Shown: positions 1 to 8,736, counted from the first letter of the stretch. The stretch is DNA of 20,092 nt from Pseudomonadales bacterium (GCA_022448765.1 JAKUTI010000020.1:1-20092); one strand, 5' to 3'. Numbers and translations are program-made. The notes: generated by a model from the sequence alone, not told the origin.

Positions 1-11
1 CGCTTTATGGT

Positions 12-707
12 CTACGTTGCCGGGGCTTCAACCTCCGCCCCCGTTTCACCATGTTGAAGGATTTGACCATCGCCCATAAACACCAGGAATTGCGACAGCC
101 GAACGGCTTCCCGAAGATCATGAGTTACCAACAACGTGCTAACGCTCTCTTGCTGCCGTAATGCTTCAAAGTGACCGTAAATTTCTTCGCGGGTGATCGG
201 GTCGATCGCCGAAAACGGCTCATCCAGAAGCAACAGCGGTGGCTGGAGCATCATCGCCCGACACAACCCTACGCGCTGCTGTTTGCCACCCGACAATTGA
301 TAGGGGTACCTCGCACCGAGCGCCCAATCCATGCCCATGAGCTCGAAAAGTCCTGCCACTCGATTACGGATTTCAGATTCGCTCCATCCTTCAAGCCGTG
401 CCGTAAGGTCAATGTTTTGTTGCACTGTTAAATGGGGAAATAGCCCGGCCCCTTGAACGGCATAGCCAATCTTTCGTCGGAAGGCAGGAAGATCGGTTTC
501 AGGGATTGGCGCGTTCAATACGCTCAAATCGCCTTCGTCCAACCGAACCAAACCATTGATCAATTGCAACAACGTTGTTTTACCGCAGCCACTCGCGCCG
601 ACGATGGCCGTTGTTTGGCGCGTTGGAAGAGTCAGCGAGACATGACGAAACACCCACTGACCACCAAACTGCTTGCCCACATTGTCCAGTCGAACGCACT
701 CATCCAT
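12..707 (-). CDS. ABC transporter ATP-binding protein, osmoprotectant (OpuCA/YehX-like) type
   Basis: This is the cytoplasmic ATPase subunit of an ABC importer. It shows every nucleotide-binding motif in order: Walker A GASGCGKTT (residues 37-45), a Q-loop in YAVQGAGLFPH, the signature LSGGKQQRVG, Walker B LLLLDEPFSAID and the H-loop LLVTHD. The IGYAVQGAGLFPHLT stretch resembles the glycine-betaine/choline (OpuCA, YehX) ATPases, but the CBS domains of OpuCA and ProV are absent, so the protein is short (231 aa). The frame is open further upstream to 749, but I place the start at ATG 707: GGAGA lies at 716-720 with ideal spacing, and the ATG overlaps the sbcB stop (ATGGATGA), which suggests translational coupling. 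The permease and binding protein would be expected beyond the left edge. The substrate is inferred from family resemblance only. Confidence 0.85.
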   Translation of the reverse strand: MDECVRLDNVGKQFGGQWVFRHVSLTLPTRQTTAIVGASGCGKTTLLQLINGLVRLDEGDLSVLNAPIPETDLPAFRRKIGYAVQGAGLFPHLTVQQNIDLTARLEGWSESEIRNRVAGLFELMGMDWALGARYPYQLSGGKQQRVGLCRAMMLQPPLLLLDEPFSAIDPITREEIYGHFEALRQQESVSTLLVTHDLREAVRLSQFLVFMGDGQILQHGETGAEVEAPAT

Positions 708-2148
708 CGGAAATATCTCCAAGAAATTGCGCTCGAAGTTTTTCCCCATGGTTTATCAGGGCCTCAACGATCTTATGGTCTCGAACACCCAGATCGTCGT
801 CGCTCCCCCACCCGCGGAGTTCGTCCATAAATGCATTCAACTTGTTGTCATCACCCATGAGCCTGTGTCGGACAAATTCTACGTATGCCTGGCGTTCTTT
901 TGGATCCATTTCGTCGGGCCGGACCCGAGCTTTCAAACGCTCTGCTAGAGTGGCTAACCGCGGGTCGCTAAATTTTCCGCTTATCCAGGCATTTCCATTT
1001 CGCAGGGCACGCTGCAGGTGGTCGCTAGAACGCCTGTCAGCATCACTGATGAAACCGTCGTAAAGCGCGTATTCAGCATCACCTGATGGATCTCGCTCCT
1101 CATCCGCGTAAACAGCGCTGATACGCTCGGCTAGATCGGGACATTTGGCCAAGATTTCCCGAGATCGCTGCAACTGGGCCAAATCAATGTTCAAACGGTC
1201 CGCATCGGCTTCTCGAACAACCGAAATAGGTGCAATGAAAGGACATTGGTTAAATGCCACGGCGACAAGCCCTGGTCGCGTTGTCTCATGTCCTCCTCGC
1301 TCTGGCGGGCCAAAGACTGCGCTTCGAATTTCTTCGACCGAGCTCTCGCAGATAAAATCAATATCACCAGCCAGATCAACGGCGATGACCCGATTGTTAA
1401 TCGTAGGGTGGAGAGCGACCGAGACAATGGGCGCAAGGCAAAAACGGCGGTTCGGGTAGATGCCAGATACGTGCACACAGACCTGTTCGCCCAACGGCAA
1501 CATAAGTTTTCCAATCGTGGCTTTTTTACGCAGTGTGAGGGCATAGGCGTATAGCTCAGGTTGGCTAGATTTAATGGCGCGAGCCAACGCCAACGTTGCC
1601 TCGACGTCGGACATCGCGTCGTGTGCGTTTTCATGCTGAAGTTTATTCGCTCGAGCCATTTGCTCAAGCGAAAAGACTGGTATGCCATCCCGTAGCGGCC
1701 ATTCGAGGCCGTCTGGGCGCAATGCTCCCGACGCACGTACAACGTCGATCAGATCCCATCGCGAATTCCCGTCACGCCATTCGCGGCCGTACGGATCGAG
1801 GAGGTTGCGATATAAACCGAACCGCATGAACTCGTCATCAAACCGGATATTGTTGAATCCGGTGACGCAAGTATCTGCTACGGAAAAACGTTCGTTGATT
1901 TCGCTCAGTGCTTGCCACTCGCTCTCCCCTTGTTCGGCTATCGCCGGAGTGATCCCCGTAATCAAAGTCGCCTCAACACTCGGTAGTATTTCGGGAGCTA
2001 GGCGCACATACGTCACAAACGGTTCCTCGATGGGCTCAAGGTCTGTGTCGGTACGAAGACCCGCAAATTGAACGACTCTGTCGCGCCTGGGATCGATCCC
2101 CGTGGTTTCCAAGTCATACCAGTAAAAACTCTCACCTGAGCTTTCCAT
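700..2148 (-). CDS. sbcB: Exonuclease I (single-strand 3'-5' exodeoxyribonuclease)
   Basis: Exonuclease I degrades single-stranded DNA 3' to 5' and works in mismatch repair and in trimming recombination intermediates. The 482 aa product matches the family length (about 475 aa). The DEDDh catalytic motifs are visible: ExoI with WYDLETTGIDP near residues 10-20 (D12, E14), ExoII in GFNNIRFDDEFMR, and ExoIII in HDAMSDVEATLALA. The rest carries the SH3-like and helical C-terminal part, including the family-typical GDDNKLNAFMDELR region. The start is ATG 2148, only 34 bases from the divergent symporter gene, so the promoters of the two must overlap each other or the coding ends. The stop overlaps the start of the downstream ABC ATPase by eight bases, so the two are probably co-transcribed although functionally unrelated. 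Confidence 0.95.
   Translation of the reverse strand: MESSGESFYWYDLETTGIDPRRDRVVQFAGLRTDTDLEPIEEPFVTYVRLAPEILPSVEATLITGITPAIAEQGESEWQALSEINERFSVADTCVTGFNNIRFDDEFMRFGLYRNLLDPYGREWRDGNSRWDLIDVVRASGALRPDGLEWPLRDGIPVFSLEQMARANKLQHENAHDAMSDVEATLALARAIKSSQPELYAYALTLRKKATIGKLMLPLGEQVCVHVSGIYPNRRFCLAPIVSVALHPTINNRVIAVDLAGDIDFICESSVEEIRSAVFGPPERGGHETTRPGLVAVAFNQCPFIAPISVVREADADRLNIDLAQLQRSREILAKCPDLAERISAVYADEERDPSGDAEYALYDGFISDADRRSSDHLQRALRNGNAWISGKFSDPRLATLAERLKARVRPDEMDPKERQAYVEFVRHRLMGDDNKLNAFMDELRGWGSDDDLGVRDHKIVEALINHGEKLRAQFLGDISDG
716..720 (-). promoter_or_regulatory. Ribosome binding site that decides the ABC ATPase start
   Basis: On the minus strand GGAGA lies eight bases before the ATG at 707-705, inside the last codons of sbcB. 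No comparably good site precedes the longer in-frame start at 749. This supports the shorter 231 aa protein. Confidence 0.6.
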
Positions 2149-2182
2149 CCGCTATCTGATCCGGCAATCTTGGCGGCAACGC

Positions 2183-3562
2183 ATGAACTCTTCCCTCACA
2201 TCCCATTCCCTCTGGCTGGGTCCGCTTCTGGCGTGCACCGCCGGTTTCTTACTTCTCACGAGCGGATTCTCTTGGGACGCCGCAATCACATTGAGCATTG
2301 CCATTATCTGCGTGGTTTGGTGGATATTTGGACCCATCCCCATACCCGTCACGTCGCTTATCCCCCTAGTTGCATTGCCGATGACCGGCGTGCTTACCAT
2401 GGAACAAACCTCCGCCGCATACGGTCATTACCTGGTGTTGCTGTTACTGGGTGGATTCATTCTATCCACGGCAATGGAAAAAAGCGGAGCACATTTGCGC
2501 GTCGCGCTGACCATGGTACGCGCATTCGGCGGTACCAGCAGCCGTCGCCTCGTGTTTGGGTTCATGGCAGCCTCTGCAATGCTTTCGATGTGGATTTCCA
2601 ACACCGCAACGACGCTCATGCTCTTACCCGTCGCGCTGGCGGTGATCGAAAAAGCACGAGACCCCGCACTACCCATTCCCCTCCTCCTGGGGATCGCCTA
2701 CGCAGCCAGCGTCGGAGGCATCGGTACACCCATTGGGACGCCCCCAAATGTGGCCTTTATGGCGATCTATAGCGAGAAAGTTGGGGCGGACATTTCCTTT
2801 TTGACCTGGATGACCTGGGGTATCCCCGTCGTGCTGGTATTTCTCCCCGTCGTAGGCTTTTGGTTAACTCGGAATCTACGATACACCGGCGGTGTTGATT
2901 TACCCGAAGTTGGCGACTGGAAAACCGCCGAACGACGCGTCATGTACGTTTTCGCGCTCACTGCGTTCGCCTGGATCACCCGCAGCGAGCCTTTTGGCGG
3001 TTGGTCAGCACTATTTTCCTTAGACCAGACCAATGATTCGATGGTCGCGCTATCCGCAGTCGTCATCATGTTTCTAGTTCCGGACGGCGACGGGAAGAAA
3101 TTGCTCGATTGGGACACGGCAAAAAAAATCGAATGGGGCTTGTTGATCCTATTTGGCGGCGGCATTGCCATCGCTAAGGCATTCGGCGAATCGGGACTCA
3201 GTGAATCCTTGGGTCAAGCGGTCTCCGTTTTATCTGCTTGGCATCCATACGCAATCCTCGTCGCGATTTGTCTCTCGGTGACGTTCATGACGGAAATGAC
3301 CAGTAACACGGCCACCACGTTGTTATTAATGCCGATACTTGCCGCCGCCGCTATCGCTGTCGGAATGGATCCGCGCTTGCTAATGGTTCCGGCAGCAATG
3401 AGCGCTAGCTGTGCATTTATGCTACCGGTCGCAACCGCTCCGAATTTAGTCATGTTTTCAACCGGTCGCTTCGGCGTGGATCGTATGGTCAAAGAAGGGC
3501 TCGCACTCAATCTCCTCGGTGCTCTCGTCATTTCGAGCCTTTGCTTCTTCCTCCTCGCTTAA
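2183..3562 (+). CDS. DASS/SLC13-family sodium:dicarboxylate (or sulfate) symporter
   Basis: This is a polytopic inner-membrane transporter of 459 aa in the divalent anion:sodium symporter family, which takes up C4-dicarboxylates, citrate or sulfate with Na+. Both copies of the signature SNT motif are present, WISNTATTLMLLP and TSNTATTLLLMP. Each is followed by the partner loop: GGIGTPIGTPPN in the first half and CAFMLPVATAPN in the second. This is the inverted-repeat architecture of VcINDY. The order of hydrophobic segments and the length fit the family. The substrate cannot be decided from sequence alone; the closest-looking relatives are annotated as dicarboxylate carriers. The last 105 bases are also read on the other strand as the C-terminus of the aminopeptidase gene. 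The symporter C-terminus looks typical, so this strand is probably the ancestral one in the overlap. Confidence 0.88.
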   Translation: MNSSLTSHSLWLGPLLACTAGFLLLTSGFSWDAAITLSIAIICVVWWIFGPIPIPVTSLIPLVALPMTGVLTMEQTSAAYGHYLVLLLLGGFILSTAMEKSGAHLRVALTMVRAFGGTSSRRLVFGFMAASAMLSMWISNTATTLMLLPVALAVIEKARDPALPIPLLLGIAYAASVGGIGTPIGTPPNVAFMAIYSEKVGADISFLTWMTWGIPVVLVFLPVVGFWLTRNLRYTGGVDLPEVGDWKTAERRVMYVFALTAFAWITRSEPFGGWSALFSLDQTNDSMVALSAVVIMFLVPDGDGKKLLDWDTAKKIEWGLLILFGGGIAIAKAFGESGLSESLGQAVSVLSAWHPYAILVAICLSVTFMTEMTSNTATTLLLMPILAAAAIAVGMDPRLLMVPAAMSASCAFMLPVATAPNLVMFSTGRFGVDRMVKEGLALNLLGALVISSLCFFLLA

Positions 3563-4627
3563 CTGCAATAGACGCGCGAAACGCGCTTCTCGGGATAATT
3601 CGCTGAGTGCCAGGACGTCGGCATGGAAAGTTTGCCAATCGCCGTTTCCTGATAAAAACAATGCCTCGAACGCGGGTAACCAGCGTCGATAGGTTGATAT
3701 CTCAGCAAGTCGTGCATTGTTAAACGGCTCCTCCATGTAGCTATCGAACTGTCCCGCGCCAAGAAGGGCACGGTACTGGCGATAGCATCGACCAATCTCC
3801 TGCATGGCCCAGTTCTTACGCGCCAATTTCGTCGCCACGGGTAGTTCTACGGCATATAGCTGACGCATACGCTCACGCCACGTCATCAAGTAATTATTAA
3901 GCCGAACGCCAGCCTGCCGATCTTTCCGATACTGTTCGACATCGTCGCCACGCGCTTCCAACCATCGCATTGCGCCTCGTTCACCTACGAACGAAGCGTA
4001 GGCCTCGTTAAACGCGGTATCCCCTGCCACGTACACGACGACGTGCGCCAATTCATGAAAAAGCAACTCAGCCAACCGTTCAACGGGCCACTCAAGGAAC
4101 GTCGACAAGAGGGGATCATCAAACCAACCGAGTGTCGAATAAGCCGCAACCCCCCGGACATGTACATCGTAGCCGCGACTCCGTAACCGTTGAGCTTCGT
4201 TTGAAGCTCCTTCAAAACTAAAGTATCCGCGATAGGCGGCACACCCGACCACCGGATAACAACGCGCCATTGCTTCGGTGCTGAACTTTTCGGCCGCAAC
4301 GACATTCCAAACGACATATCGACGATCGATTTCCGCAACTCGAAGGTAACGACCCCGAGCTGCTAACGCCATCTCGCTCCCGGCAAATTCAAGAATCGCA
4401 GCCGTGTCTATCAGAGCTTGCCGCCGTCTCTGAGTCGTACGGGGAGAAGATATAACGTCGTCGACAACCTCGCGACTGGCCCATATCTCCAGGTGACCCC
4501 GGAGCGCTTGACTATAAAAGGAAGCGGTTGAACATCCTGTAACCGACGCACAACCAAGAACCACTAGCCAAGCTGTACGGAATGAAGCTAGCCCCTTCAA
4601 GATCGGCCGCCGCGTACTGTCGCCCAC
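3458..4627 (-). CDS. Putative lipoprotein aminopeptidase (COG4324/PF10023 family)
   Basis: The protein (389 aa) is a predicted zinc metallopeptidase anchored in the envelope. The N-terminus has arginines, a hydrophobic stretch (residues 19-31) and a lipobox VTGC, giving Cys32 as the lipidated residue. The zinc motif is HELAH at 191-195, and NEAYASFVGE supplies the third ligand, Glu208. The segment YSTLGWFDDPLLSTF just before the zinc motif is characteristic of this predicted-aminopeptidase family. Activity and substrate have not been established for most members, so 'aminopeptidase' is a family name here. The C-terminal ~34 residues (very acidic, starting near LSEEEEAKARN) lie entirely antisense to the symporter gene and are probably an extension gained by loss of an earlier stop. 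The start at 4627 is 25 bases from the divergent acyltransferase. Confidence 0.8.
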   Translation of the reverse strand: MGDSTRRPILKGLASFRTAWLVVLGCASVTGCSTASFYSQALRGHLEIWASREVVDDVISSPRTTQRRRQALIDTAAILEFAGSEMALAARGRYLRVAEIDRRYVVWNVVAAEKFSTEAMARCYPVVGCAAYRGYFSFEGASNEAQRLRSRGYDVHVRGVAAYSTLGWFDDPLLSTFLEWPVERLAELLFHELAHVVVYVAGDTAFNEAYASFVGERGAMRWLEARGDDVEQYRKDRQAGVRLNNYLMTWRERMRQLYAVELPVATKLARKNWAMQEIGRCYRQYRALLGAGQFDSYMEEPFNNARLAEISTYRRWLPAFEALFLSGNGDWQTFHADVLALSELSREARFARLLQLSEEEEAKARNDESTEEIECEPFFDHTIHAEATG

Positions 4628-4652
4628 TTAGGCACTGTGTTAAACATCACCC

Positions 4653-5518
4653 ATGGTTTATACGCTCCGGGGCATCACAGCAGTCTTGTTCATTTCCGTT
4701 AGCACGGTGTTGTGGTGTACACCCTTGTACCTCATGGGCTTCGTGCGTTTTCTCCTTCCCGCCAAACAGATTCGCACGAGCCTTGGCGATCTGATGGACC
4801 GCATAATCGACGGCTGGGTTTTTTCGAATCGTGCCATGGTCCGCTATCTTCACATCGCCACGATCAAAAAACCGCCTCTGCTGTCCGAATTGGAGCGAAC
4901 GGATTGGAATATTGTGGTCTGTAATCACCAAAGTTGGACCGATATCCTTGTTCTGCAGAACACGTTCTTGGGACACATACCTCCATTAAAGTTCTTCACT
5001 AAACAAGAACTCATTTATGTCCCGTTGGTCGGTGTTGCCATGTCGCTTCTCGGTTTTCCTTATGTGCGTCGTTATAGCCGCGAGCAGCTAGAAAAAGATC
5101 CTTCATTACGAGAACACGACCGAAACGCGACTCTCCACGCCTGCCAAGGTTTCCTTGAACGACCGACGTCGGTTCTAAACTTTCTTGAGGGCACACGCTA
5201 CAGCGAACAAAAAAGAGTTGCCCAGCAATCCCCGTACGCGCACCTGCTGTTGCCAAAACAGGTGGCCTCGGCCACGTGTGTGAAGCCCTTGAGCAACGCA
5301 TCGACAACATTATCGACGTCACCATCGTGTACCCAGACCAACCGCCTGGATTCTGGGAATTCCTCTGCGGCCGCTGCGCGCACATCGACTTTCGCGCGCG
5401 ACGCTATCCCGCACCACCTGCCAATCGCAACGACCGCAGAGACTGGGCGGATAAGCTCTGGCGGGAAAAAGACGACGAAATATCGCGCTCGCTATCGCTA
5501 GTGCCGCGATCGGGATAG
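4653..5518 (+). CDS. 1-acylglycerol-3-phosphate acyltransferase-like protein (YihG type), frameshifted
   Basis: This is a PlsC-superfamily membrane acyltransferase, expected to acylate lysophosphatidate or a related lipid. Seen in frame 1: a hydrophobic N-terminus (residues 7-33), the catalytic motif NHQSWTD (NHX4D), and the EGTR motif in LNFLEGTR. After about residue 202 this frame becomes Ser/Thr-rich and unlike the family, ending at 5501. The expected C-terminus continues instead in the -1 frame (IDNIIDVTIVYPD, FWEFLCGR, WADKLWREKDDEI) and ends at TAG 5516-5518. The switch falls at the A-run 5255-5258 (CCA AAA CAG); one extra A, or a -1 slip of tRNA-Lys, restores a 288 aa protein of normal YihG-like length. 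It is either a sequencing or assembly error, a recent inactivating deletion, or recoding. The start ATG 4653 lies 25 bases from the divergent lipoprotein gene. Confidence 0.8.
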
Positions 5519-5536
5519 TCGATCGCGTATTCCGAC

Positions 5537-7273
5537 ATGTACCTCGAACACTTCGGTCTAGACCAGAAACCATTTTCGATTGCACCCGATCCTTCATTTA
5601 TCTATTTGTCCGAAAAACACGGCGAGGCTCTCGCCCACTTACAGTACGGCCTCGAATCCGACGGAGGATTTGTCCTAATCACAGGTGAAGTCGGAACCGG
5701 GAAAACAACGCTGTTGCGGAACTTAATCGCTCAAGTACCCAAGAATCAGGATGTGGCGTTCATCCTTAACCCGCGGCTGACAGTTCGGGAACTATTAGAA
5801 TCTCTTTGCGACGAGCTTAGGATCGACTATCCGATCGAGTCGCCACTATCAATCAAACATTACATCGATCGATTGAATCAACATTTGCTTCATACGCATT
5901 CGTTAAATCGAAGCACCGTTATGATCATCGACGAAGCACAGAATCTCTCCCCCGCAGTTCTTGAGCAAATTCGACTGCTTACCAATCTAGAGACCAATGA
6001 CCGCAAACTGTTACGCATTATTCTTATAGGTCAACCTGAACTCGGGAAGACACTCGATCGTCACGAGCTGAGGCAACTGGCTCAACGTATCACTGCCAGA
6101 TATCACCTAGGCGCGCTCGATCGCAGCGATATTCACGCGTACATCGCGCACCGTATGCGGATATCAGGCGCGTCTGCCGAAGTTTTCACACGCGCCGCGC
6201 GTCGATCCATTTATCGCCAAACTCAGGGTATCCCGCGCCTAATCAACGTCTTGTGCGACCGATGCTTACTTGGGGCATACGTCGGCGGTACCCATCGCGT
6301 AAACGCACGGATTGTCTCGCGCGCGGCACAAGAAGCATTTCCCAAACGAAAGTTTCGACGATGGCCACTAGCAGCCGCTCTGGCTTTGGGCATCGCTTTG
6401 TTTGTTGGACTGGCTCTAAATCCCTATATCTCCCCGTCGGTTCCGTTTTCAACAAATCCCGTACCGCTCGAAATTGACGAGGTTCCCTCGTCACGACCGG
6501 AAACAGAGATCCCCAGGCCTGATACCAATGCAACCGCGGCAGCCGACATTGAATCTCAAGAAAAACCCGTCCTTCCTGCAACTGCATCCGAACCAACTCA
6601 GGGCCCAAAAACCGAAACCGGGGTCGATACCCACGAACCGCGACTTTCGATGAGCCCAAACGCGAGCCTCTCCATGCTCAGTTCCGATTCGGATCGCGGA
6701 TTCCAGGCAGCGTACGATAGCCTCTACCTAGCCTGGGGAATCGCCAGCGGTTCACCAAGATCACCGTGTGTCGTCAATTCACAAACGGTTTTACGCTGCC
6801 TTCGAGGATACGGTGATCTTGGGGAACTTGAGCGGCTCAACCGGCCCGCTGTCATAGAACTATGGGACGATTCAACCGATCCCTTTTTTGCCGCGCTACT
6901 AAGTGTCTCGGATAACACCTACAGCATTGAAATCGACGGCAAAGCCCACGTCGTCAGCGGTTCAACCATTCGCCAACACTGGTTCGGAAACTACACCGTG
7001 CTCTGGCGAACGCCTCCCGGATTCGACCGCGCCATGCAGCTTGGACATGCGGGAACCCAAGTGGAGTGGTTGCGAGAGCGACTCGAGTCATTAACGCCGC
7101 TTAAGGCCATCTTGAGCGATCGCGCGATCTTCGATTCCGAATTAGAAGACGCTCTCAAGACATTCCAACGGTCCCAGCAACTTCGCCCCGACGGTATCGC
7201 TGGTCCCCACTCGCTCATTAGGCTTCACAGCAGTAGCGATGTCCCCATCGCTAAGCTACGCCAGGACCTCTGA
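5537..7273 (+). CDS. gspA: General secretion pathway protein A (ExeA-like AAA ATPase with peptidoglycan-binding domain)
   Basis: GspA/ExeA forms an inner-membrane complex with GspB that uses ATP and peptidoglycan binding to help place the type II secretion secretin through the cell wall. The 578 aa product has the family order: the N-terminal MYLEHFGLDQKPF, Walker A GEVGTGKTT (residues 50-58), Walker B VMIIDEAQNLS, an AAA lid ending near residue 270, one membrane segment (about 278-297), a Pro/Thr/Glu-rich periplasmic linker, a C39-peptidase-like domain (about 390-490) and a peptidoglycan-binding type 1 domain at the C-terminus (QLGHAGTQVEWLRERLESL through LRPDGIAGPHSL). No strong ribosome binding site is seen before ATG 5537; the gene begins 18 bases after the acyltransferase stop. 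The stop overlaps the gspB start as TGATG. Confidence 0.9.
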   Translation: MYLEHFGLDQKPFSIAPDPSFIYLSEKHGEALAHLQYGLESDGGFVLITGEVGTGKTTLLRNLIAQVPKNQDVAFILNPRLTVRELLESLCDELRIDYPIESPLSIKHYIDRLNQHLLHTHSLNRSTVMIIDEAQNLSPAVLEQIRLLTNLETNDRKLLRIILIGQPELGKTLDRHELRQLAQRITARYHLGALDRSDIHAYIAHRMRISGASAEVFTRAARRSIYRQTQGIPRLINVLCDRCLLGAYVGGTHRVNARIVSRAAQEAFPKRKFRRWPLAAALALGIALFVGLALNPYISPSVPFSTNPVPLEIDEVPSSRPETEIPRPDTNATAAADIESQEKPVLPATASEPTQGPKTETGVDTHEPRLSMSPNASLSMLSSDSDRGFQAAYDSLYLAWGIASGSPRSPCVVNSQTVLRCLRGYGDLGELERLNRPAVIELWDDSTDPFFAALLSVSDNTYSIEIDGKAHVVSGSTIRQHWFGNYTVLWRTPPGFDRAMQLGHAGTQVEWLRERLESLTPLKAILSDRAIFDSELEDALKTFQRSQQLRPDGIAGPHSLIRLHSSSDVPIAKLRQDL

Positions 7274-7866
7274 TGTCCTACATACTCGACGCTTTACGTA
7301 AGGCCGAAACGGAACGTCGCGGTGTGTCCCTTGTCGATCACGTGGCACCGCAGTCGCGAGTTCCTTACAAGACTCTCGTCGGCACGCTTTTCCTTCTTAA
7401 CGCTGTATTGTTCGCATGGCTACTGTTGGACCCAACAAATGTTCCCGAAAGTACCAGCGCGTCAGCCGAGAAAAAGTCGGACCAACATCGCTTTATTAAA
7501 GAGGACTTGCAGTCAAAATCCGGCGAGCTTCTAACCTCAGCAATCTCCAAGAGCCAGTTGACCCCGCCAACAGTCCCCGCGGTGCAAGAGGTTGATCCTA
7601 CACCCAATGGACTCGAGCTCGTCTATTATCGAGACTTCGAAGGTGTCGTGGGATATACGTTTCCGAATCTCGCAATCAGCATCCATACCTATACTGCGGA
7701 GCCCTCGGAAAGGACCGTCCATATTGGGGGAACCATATGGCGCGAGGGCGACGAGATCCAAGACGGAATGACGTTACAGGCCATCACCGAAAACGGTATC
7801 GAAGTCTCCTACGACGGGTACCTGGTCCTACTCGATGTTCTTGAACTGTGGAACGCGGTTGATTGA
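7273..7866 (+). CDS. gspB: General secretion pathway protein B
   Basis: GspB is the bitopic partner of GspA in inserting the type II secretion secretin. The 197 aa product begins with the diagnostic MSYILDALRKAETERR, has one membrane span (about residues 36-52), a low-complexity periplasmic linker, and the C-terminal GspB/PilP-like fold. In that fold GVVGYTFPNLAISIHTYT, GGTIWREGDEI and GYLVLLDVLELWN match the family pattern. Its ATG overlaps the gspA stop by one base, so the two are translationally coupled. No other gsp gene is in the window; an unlinked gspAB pair is common in gammaproteobacteria. The next gene is convergent, with 55 bases between them in which I see no convincing terminator. 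Confidence 0.9.
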   Translation: MSYILDALRKAETERRGVSLVDHVAPQSRVPYKTLVGTLFLLNAVLFAWLLLDPTNVPESTSASAEKKSDQHRFIKEDLQSKSGELLTSAISKSQLTPPTVPAVQEVDPTPNGLELVYYRDFEGVVGYTFPNLAISIHTYTAEPSERTVHIGGTIWREGDEIQDGMTLQAITENGIEVSYDGYLVLLDVLELWNAVD

Positions 7867-7921
7867 CCAACGTCAACCAATACCTGTCAAACCGAGCTAA
7901 CCACGATCTGCTTCGCTTTGA

Positions 7922-8635
7922 TCAGGGCCGAGGCGATTCGAGCCGCCGCTTGAGTTCGGCCAGTCGCGCATTAACCTCGCGACGATAAGCGTCGATGGCA
8001 ACAATAGCCTCCTCGTTTTCTCTAACCCTGGTCTCAAGACTGGAGCGAAGTCCCGAGGTCGTCAGGCTGGTGACATTCACTTTATCGACGAGATCGCGCT
8101 GCTGATTGACCAGTTGCTCAACGTTATTTTGCAGCGTATTCAACTCATCAAGTACTTTTTGTTGCTCGGTGAACGATCCCTCGTGACGCGACACCTGGGC
8201 TTTCAGGCCGCGAATGCTGGTCTCGATCGAAGTGACGGTTTTAGCTTGTTTTTGATACTCCGCTCGATTTCCTTCGATCGCGCTTTTGTTCTTTTTCCGT
8301 TGTTGTTCGAGACGTCGAATTTCTGACTCCCAAAGGTTGATCTGTTCGTTGGCACTTGCTCCAGTTTCAGTCACCGTCTCGTCGGTAACACGGACTCGCT
8401 CTTCTAATACCGTGATGCGCGCGCGCGCATCCTCAAGCTCATCCTCCGTGGCTTCAAATAGGTCAAAGACAAACCAACCGCCGACACCCACGATGATGGC
8501 CATCACAAGCAAAAGGCTATACGGAATAGAACTGCTGTTGGTACTTGCTCCTGGCGAACGGCTGGGTCGGGGATAACGGCCGCCACTTCCGGTAGCAGAT
8601 ATCGATGAATCCTTCTCGGGCGTCTGTTCGCTCAA
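7922..8635 (-). CDS. Membrane-anchored coiled-coil protein of unknown function
   Basis: I do not recognise a named family. The 237 aa product has a Ser/Pro/Gly-rich, probably disordered cytoplasmic N-terminus (residues 1-37), one membrane segment (about 38-58, YSLLLVMAIIVGVGGWFVF), then an almost entirely charged heptad-rich region (about 62-235) typical of long coiled coils, which would be periplasmic. This architecture suits a structural or envelope-spacing protein, but no function can be assigned. No ATG is available: the likely start is TTG 8635, with GAGAT close upstream and only a weak fit. The frame is open back to a CTG at 8665, after a TAA, so a slightly longer product is possible. 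It lies just downstream of the terminator of the PuuD-like gene and probably has its own promoter. Confidence 0.65.
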   Translation of the reverse strand: MSEQTPEKDSSISATGSGGRYPRPSRSPGASTNSSSIPYSLLLVMAIIVGVGGWFVFDLFEATEDELEDARARITVLEERVRVTDETVTETGASANEQINLWESEIRRLEQQRKKNKSAIEGNRAEYQKQAKTVTSIETSIRGLKAQVSRHEGSFTEQQKVLDELNTLQNNVEQLVNQQRDLVDKVNVTSLTTSGLRSSLETRVRENEEAIVAIDAYRREVNARLAELKRRLESPRP

Positions 8636-8686
8636 TATCTCAAACTCGGTGCGATAAACCGCCAGGGATTAGCGCAACAATCTCGC

Positions 8687-8713
8687 AAAAAAAGGGCCTC
8701 AACGAGACCCTTT
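8687..8713 (-). terminator. Rho-independent terminator after the PuuD-like gene
   Basis: On the minus strand the hairpin AAAGGG-t-CTC-gtt-GAG-g-CCCTTT runs directly into a tract of seven T. It begins 24 bases past the stop codon at 8737, the usual place for an intrinsic terminator. It separates the PuuD-like gene from the coiled-coil gene that follows on the same strand. Confidence 0.85.
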
Positions 8714-8736
8714 CCAGTGAACGAAATTTCTGTCGA

